This document shows, in pieces, positions 36,872 through 47,696 of a stretch of DNA of 64,000 nucleotides (positions are counted from its first letter, which is position 1; every line of letters starts with the position of its first letter). Origin of the DNA: Turbatrix aceti. Its lineage: Eukaryota; Nematoda; Chromadorea; Rhabditida; Panagrolaimidae. Under the pieces are notes generated by a model, which saw nothing but the letters and a program-made list of their open reading frames with translations, did not search any database and was not told the DNA's origin. A program made the translations under genes and the position numbers. The stretch spans positions 992,001-1,056,000 of the forward strand of contig OZ017769.1 in NCBI GenBank assembly GCA_963969345.1. Direction: 5' to 3'.

Positions 36872-38074
36872 ATGAAAGGCGCATTGACAGGCCACACTAC
36901 GTTGGTCACAAATGTGGCCAACAAACTTGGCTTTTCCCTGGCTCAACACCTCGGAGCAGCCGGTGCCAAGGTTTTTGTTGCCGATCGCCACGATCAGAAG
37001 CTTCGAAAAGCAGTTCACGACCTAAAGGAGATCGGAATCAAGGCTGCCGGCGCTGTTGTGGATGTCACGAAGCCCGAGCATCGTGAAAAGCTCATCCAGG
37101 AGGTTGGTTTTTATGACTTTTGTCTGCGCACCTACATGTCTCGCTTTTGCAGGTTGAAAAAAAGTACGGAACACTGGACAGTCTCGTTATCAACAATGCG
37201 ACCAACAAAGTCACTGGCAACATCATGGATGCTTCGCAGGAGCAGTTTGATGAGGTTGGTTAACGGTTTCTGAGCGTTACTAAACTTTTTTAATGATGTT
37301 TTTGGCCCAGTCGTTTCTAGCCTAAACTGTTCGTTTACGGTGTCATTCGAAAGTTCTACGGTTTTTTTAATGTTATCCAATATTTACTATATTTTGGGTT
37401 CAGCTGTTTGACTACCGTTTTCTGAACTGGTAATTACGATTTTCGAACGTTACAAAACATTTTTTCTGTATTTTTTTGAATGGGCTGTGTATTTTTTGTT
37501 GTTTTACATTTTTTTTCTGTACCTTGTTTACGATTTTCAAATGTTGATCCAAGTTTTTTTTGCCCAAACAGTAAATCCTTTTCAGATGCTAAACAACTAC
37601 CTCAAAACCCCATTTTTCTTGACTCAGAGTGCCCTGCCTCTTCTGAGAAAATCAGTGTAATTTTTTTCTCATTTTTGAACCAACTTTGATCCGAATTTAT
37701 TTTTCAGTACCCCGTCGGTCGTCCTGTTGGCATCATTCACGGGTTTCACGCCCTTTGAGGAGGTCGGACTCTACAGCATGGCGAATACGGGTCTCCTCGG
37801 CTTCTGCAAGTCCGCGTCGCTCGTCCTCGCCAAGTCCGGCGGCATCCGGATCAACAGCGTAGCGCTCGGCATGATGCGTGGCGACAACAGCGGAGCCTAC
37901 TGGTCGACGGCTTCCGACGCTGACTGCGAAGCTCTCTCCCAGCTCATTCCCCTTGGCAGGATTCCAAAGAGCACAGAGTGTGCATCACTCGTCGAATTTC
38001 TCGTCTCAGATCGATCAAAGTACATCACAGGAGAGAATTACGTTGTCTCTGGTGGTGTCTCGGTCCGCATCTAG
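36872..38074 (+). CDS. DHRS4-like SDR with altered active site
   Basis: Short-chain dehydrogenase/reductase related to peroxisomal or mitochondrial DHRS4. Four exons (36872-37102, 37153-37254, 37586-37656, 37708-38074) give about 256 residues, the usual SDR length. The Rossmann fold is readable (TLVTNVANKLGFSLAQ, VVDVTKP, LVINNATNK) and the C terminus is family-like (YITGENYVVSGG). The key motifs have changed: TGxxxGxG reads TNVANKLG; NNAG reads NNAT; the catalytic Ser and Tyr keep their S-x12-Y spacing; but YxxxK reads YSMAN, so the catalytic Lys is Asn. All introns splice in frame and there are no stops, so it looks like an expressed pseudoenzyme rather than a dead gene. It may have been recruited for a non-enzymatic role. 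Confidence 0.8.
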
Positions 38075-39021
38075 CCCCTGCAGCAGCCAGCAGCCGTCAT
38101 GTCCCACCCGACTGTGTCGCGTCGTCTCTCTGACATGTGCGTTGTTCCTTTCCCTATCTTTTATTACTTCCCGTCGACCAGGCGGCGGCTATCTGGGCAA
38201 CTAGCTAGCAGAGTCCAATTGGTTCGACGCGTGAGTGAAATTAGTTGTTTTGTTATTGGTTACAAAATAAAGCATAGAATTGGGTTATTCACGCTGTTTT
38301 CACGTGTTATCTCACGCGTTCGTATACCTGAAATTGTGTGCATAGATAAGATTTGAAAAAAAGTTGCATGAAGTAATACACGTTTTTAGGTACCAATAAC
38401 TGATCATCGTAACGATTTTTGTTATTTCCAATCGATCGTAACCGTTTTTTGTTATCCTTAATCGACCGTTACTCTTTGATACGGTATTTCTTTTTACTTT
38501 TGCTTCTCATTTACGATATTTTCTTTTTTTGCCATTTCCACCCATTTTTATATCTTTTTTTGCCTTTTTTTTCTGCTTTCATTGCTCTCGCTAGCATGAG
38601 TTTTTGGCCTTTCCGGCCATAGGCGTTTTTTGTCGCTATAATTTCACGTTCACATGTCTCTTTGTATTCTGTTTGTCCACTTTTTCGCTTGCTTAGGGCT
38701 TTAGGAATGACTTTCATGCCACAAGCCATTTAAAAGAACCACTGCCGCGTGCGTGCTTCCGCAATTTATATCACCAAAGCTTTTTTCATACTTATTTGGC
38801 TAATCTGGCTTTCCAGTCGTTTGCGTGTTCAGTTTTTACCAAAATCGCTGGTTTTTTTCGGTTTTGAAGTTAGAAATTGTTCGTTTACGATTTTCGAACG
38901 TTGCCCAACACTTTTCTTTAGCAAAATCATTTTTTCGATTATTGAACGTATCCCAAAATATTTTTTAACGTTTTGCCTAAACAATTTGTTTGAACGTTGC
39001 CCAACGTGTAATTTTTAGACC
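38075..39021. other. Intergenic region upstream of Xaa-Pro aminopeptidase 3
   Basis: This T-rich stretch has poly-pyrimidine runs, the 3' UTR of the SDR gene (AATAAA near 38267) and the region upstream of the aminopeptidase start. An acceptor-like ATTTTTAG lies 3-4 nt before the ATG at 39022, a likely spliced-leader site. No additional gene was seen. Confidence 0.5.
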
Positions 39022-40769
39022 ATGCATAGACGAGTACTGGTCACTAGCATTCGCTGCTTCACCGGTCGAACACCCACCATATCAGCTTCAGAATACGCGA
39101 GTCGACGGGCAGCACTACTGAAACTTGGAGAAGAAGAATTCGGACAGAACCTCGCATCCACGCCGACAGCTGTCATCGTGAAGGGCGCAAAAAAGACCCG
39201 GTACGCCCGAGACGTGTATTATCCATTCAAGCAGAACACCTACTTCCGGTACCTTTCGGGCTGCTGCGTCGAAGGCTCTTACCTCGTTTTCGACTCGAAG
39301 CACGCGGCCCTCTTTGTCCCAGAAGTCGACGACCGACGCGCGCTCTGGGATGGCAGGCGGTTCACCGAAGCCGAGATTCGGGAACTCTCCGGCGTGGATC
39401 AGGTATACGGTAGACGTGAATTGGAATCATACGTGTCAAAATATCTCCATGACAAGAAAATCATCCTCGAAGCAGACGAATTTGTGCATTCACAGTTACT
39501 CGAAGTCTTCGGTCGGCGACCGATGCGAAGGCTGACGCCTCTCGTCGATCAACTCAGACTACGCAAATCCCCCACGGAAATCGCAATCATGAAGGAAGCC
39601 TGTCGAATTGGATCCGAGGCTCTCAACGCGACAATGCAGCACTCGGTGAACGTCCCGAATGAGGCGTACATCGGCGGGCGAATTGAATACGAATTCAAGA
39701 CCCGTGGCGCTTCCGGGCACGGCTATCCACCCGTCGTTGCCGCTGGCTCGCGTGCCAATGTCATTCACTACGTCGACGCTGATCAGGTAAACATTTTTTT
39801 TTTGGTTTTTTATTTTTTTTATACTAATTTGGCGTCTTTTCAGGACATCAGAACGAATGACGTAATCCTCGTCGACGCGGGCTGTGATTACGATGGCTAC
39901 ATTTCAGACATCTCACGATCTTTTCCAATCTCCGGCAAATTCACGGATCCCCAACAAACGCTCTACGAAGCACTGCAGGCCATCCACGACGATTGCCTGC
40001 ATTTTGTCGACAACGTTCGACCCCTAAAACTCAACGATCTCTACTTTCACATGCTTGGCAGCATGGCGCTTCACCTCAAGGAAGCCCACATCTTCAACCG
40101 GGCGCTTTCTGATGAAGAAATTCTGGGGGTAAGTGGGGGACTTAAATTTGGTTTAAAAACTTCATAGAAGACAAAAAAACGCTTTTTTGGCATGTTTTAT
40201 TGCAAAAAAAGGCATTTTGGGGTATTTTATGTCCCAAAATTAGATTTCATGAAAAATAATTTTGAAAAAAAATTTAAAAAACTAGATTTCATGAAAAAAT
40301 TAGTACAGTGAGAACAATTTTTTTTTAATTTTACGGTTTGCTGGACTTGGTTTAAAATTATGGGATTCTGTCTTCAGAAATGTTTCTGCGTAAAAAAATT
40401 GATTTTTGGAAATTTTATAAAAAAGCTTGGGGCAAAAAATTACGTGATCCTATCCAAAACTAATTTTTTTATATTTTTCAGGTATGCGACGACATTTGTC
40501 CCCACCACGTCTCTCACTACCTAGGCCTCGAAGTCCACGATACCTGGTCGATACCCCGTACCATCGAACTGCCAACGGATGTCGTGATTACGGTAGAACC
40601 AGGCGTCTACTTCCGACCATCGATACCAAACATCCATCGGGAATTCCACGACATTGGCATGCGCATCGAAGACGACGTCCTCCTGGTCGACGGTGGCAGC
40701 GACGTTTTGACCAAGTCATGCGTCCGAGAGGCCGAAGAAATCGAGAGTCTCATGTCGAGTACCATTTAG
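39022..40769 (+). CDS. Mitochondrial Xaa-Pro aminopeptidase 3 (XPNPEP3/Icp55-type)
   Basis: Metallopeptidase of family M24 that removes N-terminal residues before proline, or trims imported mitochondrial proteins. Exons 39022-39786, 39844-40128 and 40482-40769 give about 445 residues, normal for XPNPEP3. The first 20 residues (MHRRVLVTSIRCFTGR) are basic and hydroxylated, typical of a mitochondrial transit peptide. The N-terminal creatinase-like domain contains NTYFRYLSG. All five metal ligands are present: Asp in DAG and Asp in SDISR, His in HYLGLEVHD, Glu in VEPGVY and Glu in GMRIEDD. The enzyme should be active. The gene converges on the sol-2-like gene, with 92 bp between stop codons. Confidence 0.92.
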
Positions 40770-40861
40770 ATGGGTTACGTTTTTATACTCCTGATTTGTC
40801 AAGTTTAGAAAAATTTAGGAAAATAAAATTTATTTTTTGTTTGCAAAAAAGCGAAAAAACA

Positions 40862-43624
40862 CTAGACAAGAGCGGAATGCGGCAGACGGGGCATGCCGTC
40901 GTCCTCCGGAACGAAATGCGGTCTGTTCGGAGCGATAGGCGTGAGCCTGACCCGGGGAGGATGCGGAGACTGTCTCGCAGAAGACACCTGCGGCTGCCAG
41001 ACGGCACTCAGGTGGTGGTGGTGTTCGTCGTCGTCGCCCTCGCCCTCTTCCACCGGCGTGAGTCCGAGCATCGGCATCAGCCCCCCTCCCTGCTGGTTTG
41101 GGGGAGGTACGGCGGATTTCCTGAGCACCCAGGGCGCAGGTTCCCGGTTGGTAGTCGTGGATGACGTCCCGATTGACGGCGATACCCTGGACGACGCAAC
41201 CATGACATCCGTGTCACGGGCGTGATTGTTGTTGCTGGTAGCGGTTACGGTAATGCTGGCCTCGGCGTGGGCCTGTTTGGCCTTTCGCGCACGGTCTCGG
41301 AGCCTCGAACGAATTTCCCGTCGCATTGTTGCTCGATGGACGACTACGAGGATCAAGATGACGGCCAGAAGTGCTGTCACGGATATGCCTGCTGTGGCTG
41401 CGATGTGGTTTGAGTAACCTACAAAAGTGTACAAAAGTTATCTCAAAAATGCACATTTCGTTCCGAGACCGCATCCAAAGCGAAATGAAAAAAATGCGCA
41501 CGCACATCTCATTACGGTAGTGTCTCGACTGGAATTTCAACATAAGCAGTTTTTTGGGTCTTTTTGTTCTTTAGTATGCTGGTTTCGGAACGAAAACGCG
41601 TTTTTTTACCGAATACAGTTCAAAATATACACAAAAGATTTAATAAAAATTTTAATTATAAAAATCTTTATAAAAAATGCGCTCGCACAACGGATTTTTA
41701 TGTGGTATCGATTGGAATATCAATATTATCAGTTATTTCCAAAAACTTTTTTGTCTTGATCAACTTACAATTGAGTTCATCACTGTTATCATTCTCGGCA
41801 CAGTTGGAGACTCCATTGCACTGCAGGGTCTCGTTGATGCAGAGCCTCGTCCTCTCCGCGCAGATGTTCTGTCCGTCATCGATGCAAAATTCGCCTCCCC
41901 GACAGGTGAATCCGTTGCAGGGCGGCTCATCGGGGTCGTCCTCACTCACCAGGCTATTGACCTCCGTCCAGAGCAGCTTGAAGCCAATCGGCATGCCGTA
42001 GAGATCGTAACTTGTCAACTGCTCCGGCGTCGGTGAATCCCGGGTCTCAAACCTGACCAGCACCCGATTGCCCTGCGAGAGGTAGGACTTCATGCCCTCC
42101 TCGTTGTAGTACAGCTGCCCGCCGCAGAACCTCACCTCTGCCCCGGATTGCTCGGACATCCAGCGCTTGGCTGTCGGAGATTCGAGGAGCTCAGCCTTGT
42201 ACCCGTCCATGATGAAGAGCGACACCCGCTCGCACTCTGCCATCGTTGCGGAGAGCTCGAGGTGGACGAGGCGAATGTAGATACGCTTGTCTGCGGGCAC
42301 CCGGATCAGCCAGTTACACGTCACGTTGCGGGGGAAGGTCGCGGGGAAGCCCGGGGACGTGATTTCGCCGTCGATGGATTCGGGATCCACGTGACCACCA
42401 CAGTCGCGCTTCCACCGGGTGTCAGCGTCGTAGTACAGTGACGCTGGTTGCAGAATTTCTTCTAAACAAGGAAACATCGTAAAAAGTAAGATAAAAATCG
42501 TAAAAAAACGGTAAAAGATACTTTCTCGACACGAAAATGTGCAATGTGCATTTTCGTGTCGAGAGTGCAAATAAAACGTGCGCACGCACAACGTAGTACT
42601 GTATGGTCTCGAATAGAAATTCTATTCCCGAACTTCAACCCGAAAATTTGATGTAATCCGACACAAACCGAAAGTCAAACAAAAAATTTTTTGCATCGGG
42701 CACCAGATGATTTAGGTAGGTGCGTCCCATATATTATACGATGAAAAACGCGAACAAATGCTTCCAGCATGTGCCGGCACCACACCTGAGGGGTCAAGTG
42801 ACGCCGCTATTCGGCAGCGCGAGTTGTTTTGCTTTCCCAACTTAGCCACGATGTCGATTGACAGCATAACCGGAGAGTTCATCGGCAGGGCATTCGCTTT
42901 ATGGTCGCGGTAGAATGCCTGTTTTTATTTTCTTAGTAACCCGCAACGTTTGTCCATAGCGCTGATTGACAGCACACCCTCTTCCCAACACAACGGCCAA
43001 AGTGTTGTCGGGTTACCCGACCCGAAACCCGGGATTTTCGGTCGGGTAACCCGACAACACTGAATAGAATATCAGAATCCTGCGATTTTATGTTCTTTTT
43101 GTAATTCGATGAGTTTTACCAGTTTTTTTGCCCCAGATTTTTGTATTTCTCCTCAAAAACTCACCTTCTGGAACAAATCGATACTGAAATCTGAATCCCC
43201 TCCTTGCGGAAGCATGCGTCGAGACAAACGTGACCTCAACACTTGATTGAAGCGTTCGAACAGCCGGTGGCATGTCTCGCTCGCAGTACCTCTGTCCGAC
43301 GTGTTTTCTGCCTTCGTAATCGATGACAGTCAGGAGAATGTAATCCGTCAGACATTGCTTGGATCCTGAGTATCGATCTGCGAGGTCAAAATCCGTGAAT
43401 GTGAGGTGTACGACGTAGCCACGATCGGCGGTCAGGTTGTACCGACACCTCTGACGTCCGGGATATCCAATGGGAAAGCCGGGCGATGAGACGTAGCCGG
43501 AGAGGCCACCGGACGCCGACGTGATGGTTTCGTCGCCGCACTGACCGTTTCCCGCGCTGATGACGACCGCGAGCTCGAGGAGGGCGGCGACCAGCGTCGT
43601 CGTCACGCGGTGGTCTGACGACAT
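40862..43624 (-). CDS. sol-2: SOL-2/NETO-like CUB-CUB-LDLa membrane protein
   Basis: Auxiliary subunit type of ionotropic glutamate receptors (Neto in vertebrates and flies, SOL-2 in C. elegans). Exons 43624-43165, 42461-41769 and 41418-40862 give about 569 residues. The order is a hydrophobic N-terminal signal (VAALLELAVVISAGNG), CUB1 (CGDETITSASGGLSGYVSSP ... FRFQYRFVP), CUB2 (DCGGHVDPESIDGEITSPGF onwards), one LDLa repeat (FTCRGGEFCIDDGQNIC ... SDELNC, its last Cys completed across the intron), a membrane helix (ISVTALLAVILILVVV) and a 150-residue Pro/His-rich cytoplasmic tail. The domain order matches Neto exactly. The symbol is by architecture; a LEV-10-like relative is less likely because that family has more CUB domains. 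Introns 1 and 2 hold repeats listed separately. Confidence 0.82.
41492..41730. repeat. Two diverged copies of a 45-50 bp motif in intron 2 of sol-2
   Basis: Segments near 41492-41545 and 41677-41730 share the pattern AATGCGC-CGCACA ... GT-TCGA-TGGAAT-TCAA. A third diverged copy lies in intron 1 near 42570-42625 (GTGCGCACGCACAACGTAGT). They are short interspersed intronic repeats of unknown origin. Confidence 0.5.
42524..42564. repeat. 16-bp-arm hairpin in intron 1 of sol-2
   Basis: TCTCGACACGAAAATG at 42524-42539 is followed by 9 nt and its exact complement at 42549-42564. The arm sequence reappears in the utp4 intron near 45132-45150 (GTCTCGACACGAAAATGTGCA), so it belongs to a small dispersed repeat family. 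Confidence 0.65.
43001..43061. repeat. 22-bp-arm perfect inverted repeat in intron 1 of sol-2
   Basis: The left arm at 43001-43022 (AGTGTTGTCGGGTTACCCGA plus CC) and the right arm at 43040-43061 are exact complements around a 17-nt centre. The outer end reads CAACACTG on the right and AAGTGTTG on the left, close to hAT termini (CAGTG), but no clear 8-bp duplication flanks it. It may be a tiny hAT-derived fold-back. Confidence 0.65.
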
Positions 43625-43895
43625 CGCGTCTGGCCTACGCGTGCCTGCTGGAAACCATTATTTCTGGAGTGCCAACAAAAACCCACAAAAAAAGTCCGAG
43701 TCCAAAATGCGCGCGAAAAATCCAAAACTTTACCAACAACTAAAAAAATCAACAACAAACAACAAAAAACATTCGCGCTCGACGTGCAAACGAGCACATG
43801 CGACAAAAAGACTGAAAACAACTTGGTGGGTCCGGTGCCATTCCTTTTCTTTCTTTTTTCGGCAAGACGAGCTCCGAGTGGCCGGCCAAAGTCCG

Positions 43896-46800
43896 TCAAT
43901 TAAGACCAAACCGCTTGACGGCGAAAGGAACCTGGGTTGGCGGAGCTGCGGGCTGGAAGCCAAAGATGAAGAGTCTGTCGACACTTTTCTCCGCAGCGTC
44001 TCCCTTGCCAGAGGGGGTGCCGTTGACCTGTGCACGGCTGGACGATCCATTGCTCATGCCGCCTGGCTTTTTGACGAGCGGCGCGCTGTGAGGAGCACTG
44101 CCTGCGGCCCAGAGCAGCGAGAGCTGGCCTTCCGACGAGGCCGGGATGGCGAATCGATCGACCGCCGTCGGTGGAGCCTCTTTACGCCTCTTGAACGACG
44201 CGGGCCCCTCGCCACACTTATAACGACCAATCGTTGTCATCTGCAAGAAAAAAGATGGTGATGAAAAGAGAGTCCTATGCTGAGCCCCCAACTTGCTGCT
44301 GCCGCCGTAGCGGGGGAAGGATAAGTCAATTTAGTCGCTAGCGTCCGCCGTTTTCGCTCGACTAGTTATGCATGCGCCGACTTTCTTCAAGGACCATCAA
44401 GTCCTCCTTCCTCCCCCCACCCAGAGAACCTCCCAAAACCCACCGAAGGCGTAAGCGTGAGAATTGAACAGACTCGGTCGAGTGCCAAAACCGCCATTCG
44501 GTCGTTTACGACACCGCTCATGGCAATCGGGGGCGTCTGGTTATCGTTGAAGTCACGGAGGTGGAGGGCACGGGGCAGGTCGGCTGACATGTAGTAGATT
44601 CGGCTCTTCGGCATCAGCACGAAGACAAACACGCCGTGCTCGTCGTAGTTGACCATGCTGACGACGAGCGATGGCGCAGAGAGCTTCGTCACGCTTGGCT
44701 CGCCTTCGGCAATCTCTTTCGCCTTCAGGTCGACAAAGTAGATCGTCATGCGCTGGGTCAGGATGAACGCCTTACGACCGGAAGGCGTCACTATCAGGCT
44801 GCGAACTGCCACTTTTGTTTCTGAAAAAATTTTCATTCATTTTTTTTAACAAAAAGTATAAAACCACCCAAAATTTTATTTTACTCTAAAAACTAATTTT
44901 GTTAACGCGAAAAAAAGGCGTTTCAGACGTTTTAGAAAATTAAATTTCAAAAACAACCCCAAAAGAAGACTAAAAGTCAAATTGGCACAGGAAATGGCTC
45001 AAAACAATGAACTTTCTAATTATGACGTCGGAGCAGACGTCACAAGTTTTTGAAAAAAATATAGCCCTAAAATTTTTTTATAAAAAAGTAAAAAATCCAA
45101 AGTTTTAATTTAAAAAAATTAAAGCTACATGGTCTCGACACGAAAATGTGCATATCTAAATTAACACAGAATACTGTATCGGATTTACCGAAATGTTTAC
45201 AAAAAAACTTTTTTATAATAAAAATAAAAAAATGACGAAGAAAAATATTTTTTTTTTCATTTTTTTTCTGAACCCAAATTGTCACCCCAAATCCCCAACT
45301 TACCACTCTTGAAAACCAGCTTAACCTTCTTTGACTTCAGGCTGTAGCTATAGATGCCAAAATCCCCGGCTGCGAGGTAGACCGCGTCATTTGTCATCTG
45401 CACAGCCGACACGACGCCGGGAGCCGGGATCTGGGCGACCCTCTTCGCGCCTCCTCCATCCCTGGCAATCGCGTAGACCCGGACATCTCCACCAGCGAGA
45501 CTCGCAGCCACAAAGTGTCCGTTGGGGGACATCGCAAAGTGCTCAAAGACATCCTTCGACGAGAAGACAGCCGTGATCTTGCGGGGAATAATTTCTTCCT
45601 GAGGCGTTGACTGTCGCTCAAAGATCGTCAGACTGTCGATTTCGGAGTACACGAATCTCTCGAGACCCGTGCTGCCGGAGACGACCGGTTGGACGAGCGG
45701 GCGGGCCGAGGCCGGGACGCGCTTGCCAAAGTTGTAGATGACGATCTCATGCCCTGCGCCTCCCGAAAAGACGTGCTCGTTGAAGTAGACCATCGCGCGG
45801 ACGTCGTTATCGTTGACCATGAACTGGAAGGCGTTCTTCCAGTTGGTGAGGTTTCCGCCCGTGCATTTGAGGCACTGGACCCGGAAATCCACACCGGAGG
45901 CATAGACTGCGTTGTTGCTGGAGCAGATGGTCAGGATCGGGGCTTCGTGGGTTTTGAGCTGCTTGATGAGGGCTCCGTTCGTCGCTGAATATATCGTCAC
46001 AAAACCTCGGGAGTCGCCGACAAAAAGAGTGCCTTGGCTGAAAAAAAAATCGGTTTTTGACATCAAAAAATTATAAAAATAATCAATTTAGGTCATTGCC
46101 GTTCAACAAACGTAAAAAGCAATTTTGGGTAAATTTCGTTCAAAAAACCGTTAAAGCAACTAATTTTGATCTGTGTGAACTGTTTGACCCCTGCTATCGA
46201 TAGCACAACAACAAGGAACACGAATTCACTCTTTTATAGCGCACAAAGTATCCGACAACCCGATTAAACAGGTATACGGGCTAGAAAGCGCATAAAACAA
46301 CAATATAAAAAAATAAAAACTCACAAAAAATGAAGTGACCAAGCAACCGTCGACCGATACCGTTCCTTATTCAGTGGTATCGTAATTGGTTCCTTCCTGT
46401 CAGCAGACAAATCAAGGATGTAGACGAAATCCAGGGATCCTAGGGCGACCAGACCAGCCTCGGGACACGTAGCCAGACAGATGGGCCGTGCTTTGTCGCC
46501 GAGACGAACGGTTTTCGTCGTTTCGAGACTGCCGGTTTCGGGATTACGTTCGAGGAGCAGGATATCACCGGAATCGGTTGCGGCGATCACACTGCCGGGT
46601 GTGTAGGGTTGCACGCACCATAGGGGCGTCGGGGCCACTTGTTGCTTCTAAAAAAGGCAAAAAAAGCTATTTTCAACTATTTTTAGCCTAAAAAACAAAT
46701 TCCAGACCAAAAACTAAAAAAACCAAATTCCGAACCTAAAAATACAAAATAACAAATTTTAGACCTAATAACACCCCAAAAACTAATTTTAGGCCAACAT

Positions 46801-47242
46801 ACCGTAGTTTCGTTCAAAAACGGTGAAATAATCGTAATTGTACCGTCCAAAAAAGCACATCCGAGGTAGGTATCATCGATCCACGCGATAGCTTCACAAA
46901 AAGTGCCCGTAAAATACCGAGTGCATTCGAGAAAGACGCCGCCACTCGTATCCAAGACGCTGTAGAATTCAATAGCTGTCGTTCCCGTAGTTTCGGCCGT
47001 TCTGAAAAATTACGATGAACCCAAACAATTCTTTCGAGCCAAAGAACTCACGTTTTGACATCCCGATGACGCAGAACCGCAAGCTTGGCCTTGGATACGT
47101 TCAGTGCGAAGGCCTTGACCGTGAATCCATGCTTCAGGGCAATGTACGATTCTTCCACCGTCAACTGGGGCGCCGCTGACGACTGCGAGGCCGGTTGCTG
47201 TTTGGGTGATGGCGTCACACCGGAAGACGACCGTAACCTCAT
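43896..47242 (-). CDS. UTP4/Cirhin-like WD40 protein of the small-subunit processome
   Basis: WD40 scaffold of the t-UTP subcomplex, needed for pre-18S rRNA transcription and processing in the nucleolus. Exons 47242-47052, 47001-46803, 46647-46325, 46037-45304, 44820-44444 and 44240-43896 stay in frame and give about 722 residues, against roughly 690 in vertebrates. Propeller blades are divergent but recognisable (GTLFVGDSRGFVTIYSATNG, NDVRAMVYFNEHVFSGGAGH, HFAMSPNGHFVAASLAGGDV). The last residues (PFAVKRFGLN) resemble the basic KKFG-type tail of Cirhin. An acceptor-like ATTTAG lies just before the ATG. The long intron at 45305-46036 is an exon; the introns at 44821-45303 and 46038-46324 carry repeat copies. 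Other WD40 families are possible, but the tail and blade order favour UTP4. Confidence 0.72.
46168..46290. repeat. Diverged third copy of the repeat seen at 54.6 and 57.2 kb
   Basis: In an intron of the utp4-like gene, about 120 bp beginning TGTGTGAACTGTTTGACCCC and including GGAACACGAATTCACTC match the middle of the inverted duplication at 54609-55252 and 57204-57847, with many substitutions. This shows the duplicated sequence belongs to a dispersed repeat family. Confidence 0.65.
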
Positions 47243-47696
47243 TACCTAAATTTGAACGTAAAAAAGATGCCGAAAACGAGTAAAAAACTTTAAAAAAATT
47301 CGCTTTGAGAGTACCAAAAAAATGCGCGCGAAAAAAATTTCTTTTTTTGGGTATGTTTTTATTTTGAATTTTAAAAATACAATTCCAGAACAAAAACTGT
47401 CGTTCCACCACATCATTCGTTTTTTAAAACCATTTTATTCAATTCTATACAAAGGGTTAAAAAATACCATGACAAAATAAATAATTATGAATAAGTTACC
47501 AAATCTTGGGCAGTACAAAAAGTGTTAAAGCATGAATTTGCTTCTTTTGGCTTTGTAATAAGTTAGGAAGTGTGGTAAGTAGTGTAAAACGTCGGTAGTA
47601 AATGTATCATGCTTTGTAGGGTCGAAAGGCAATCCAAAAAATGCCAAAGTGTGACTTCATTGTGGCAGTTGCGTTCGTTGTCTGACTTGGATGACA

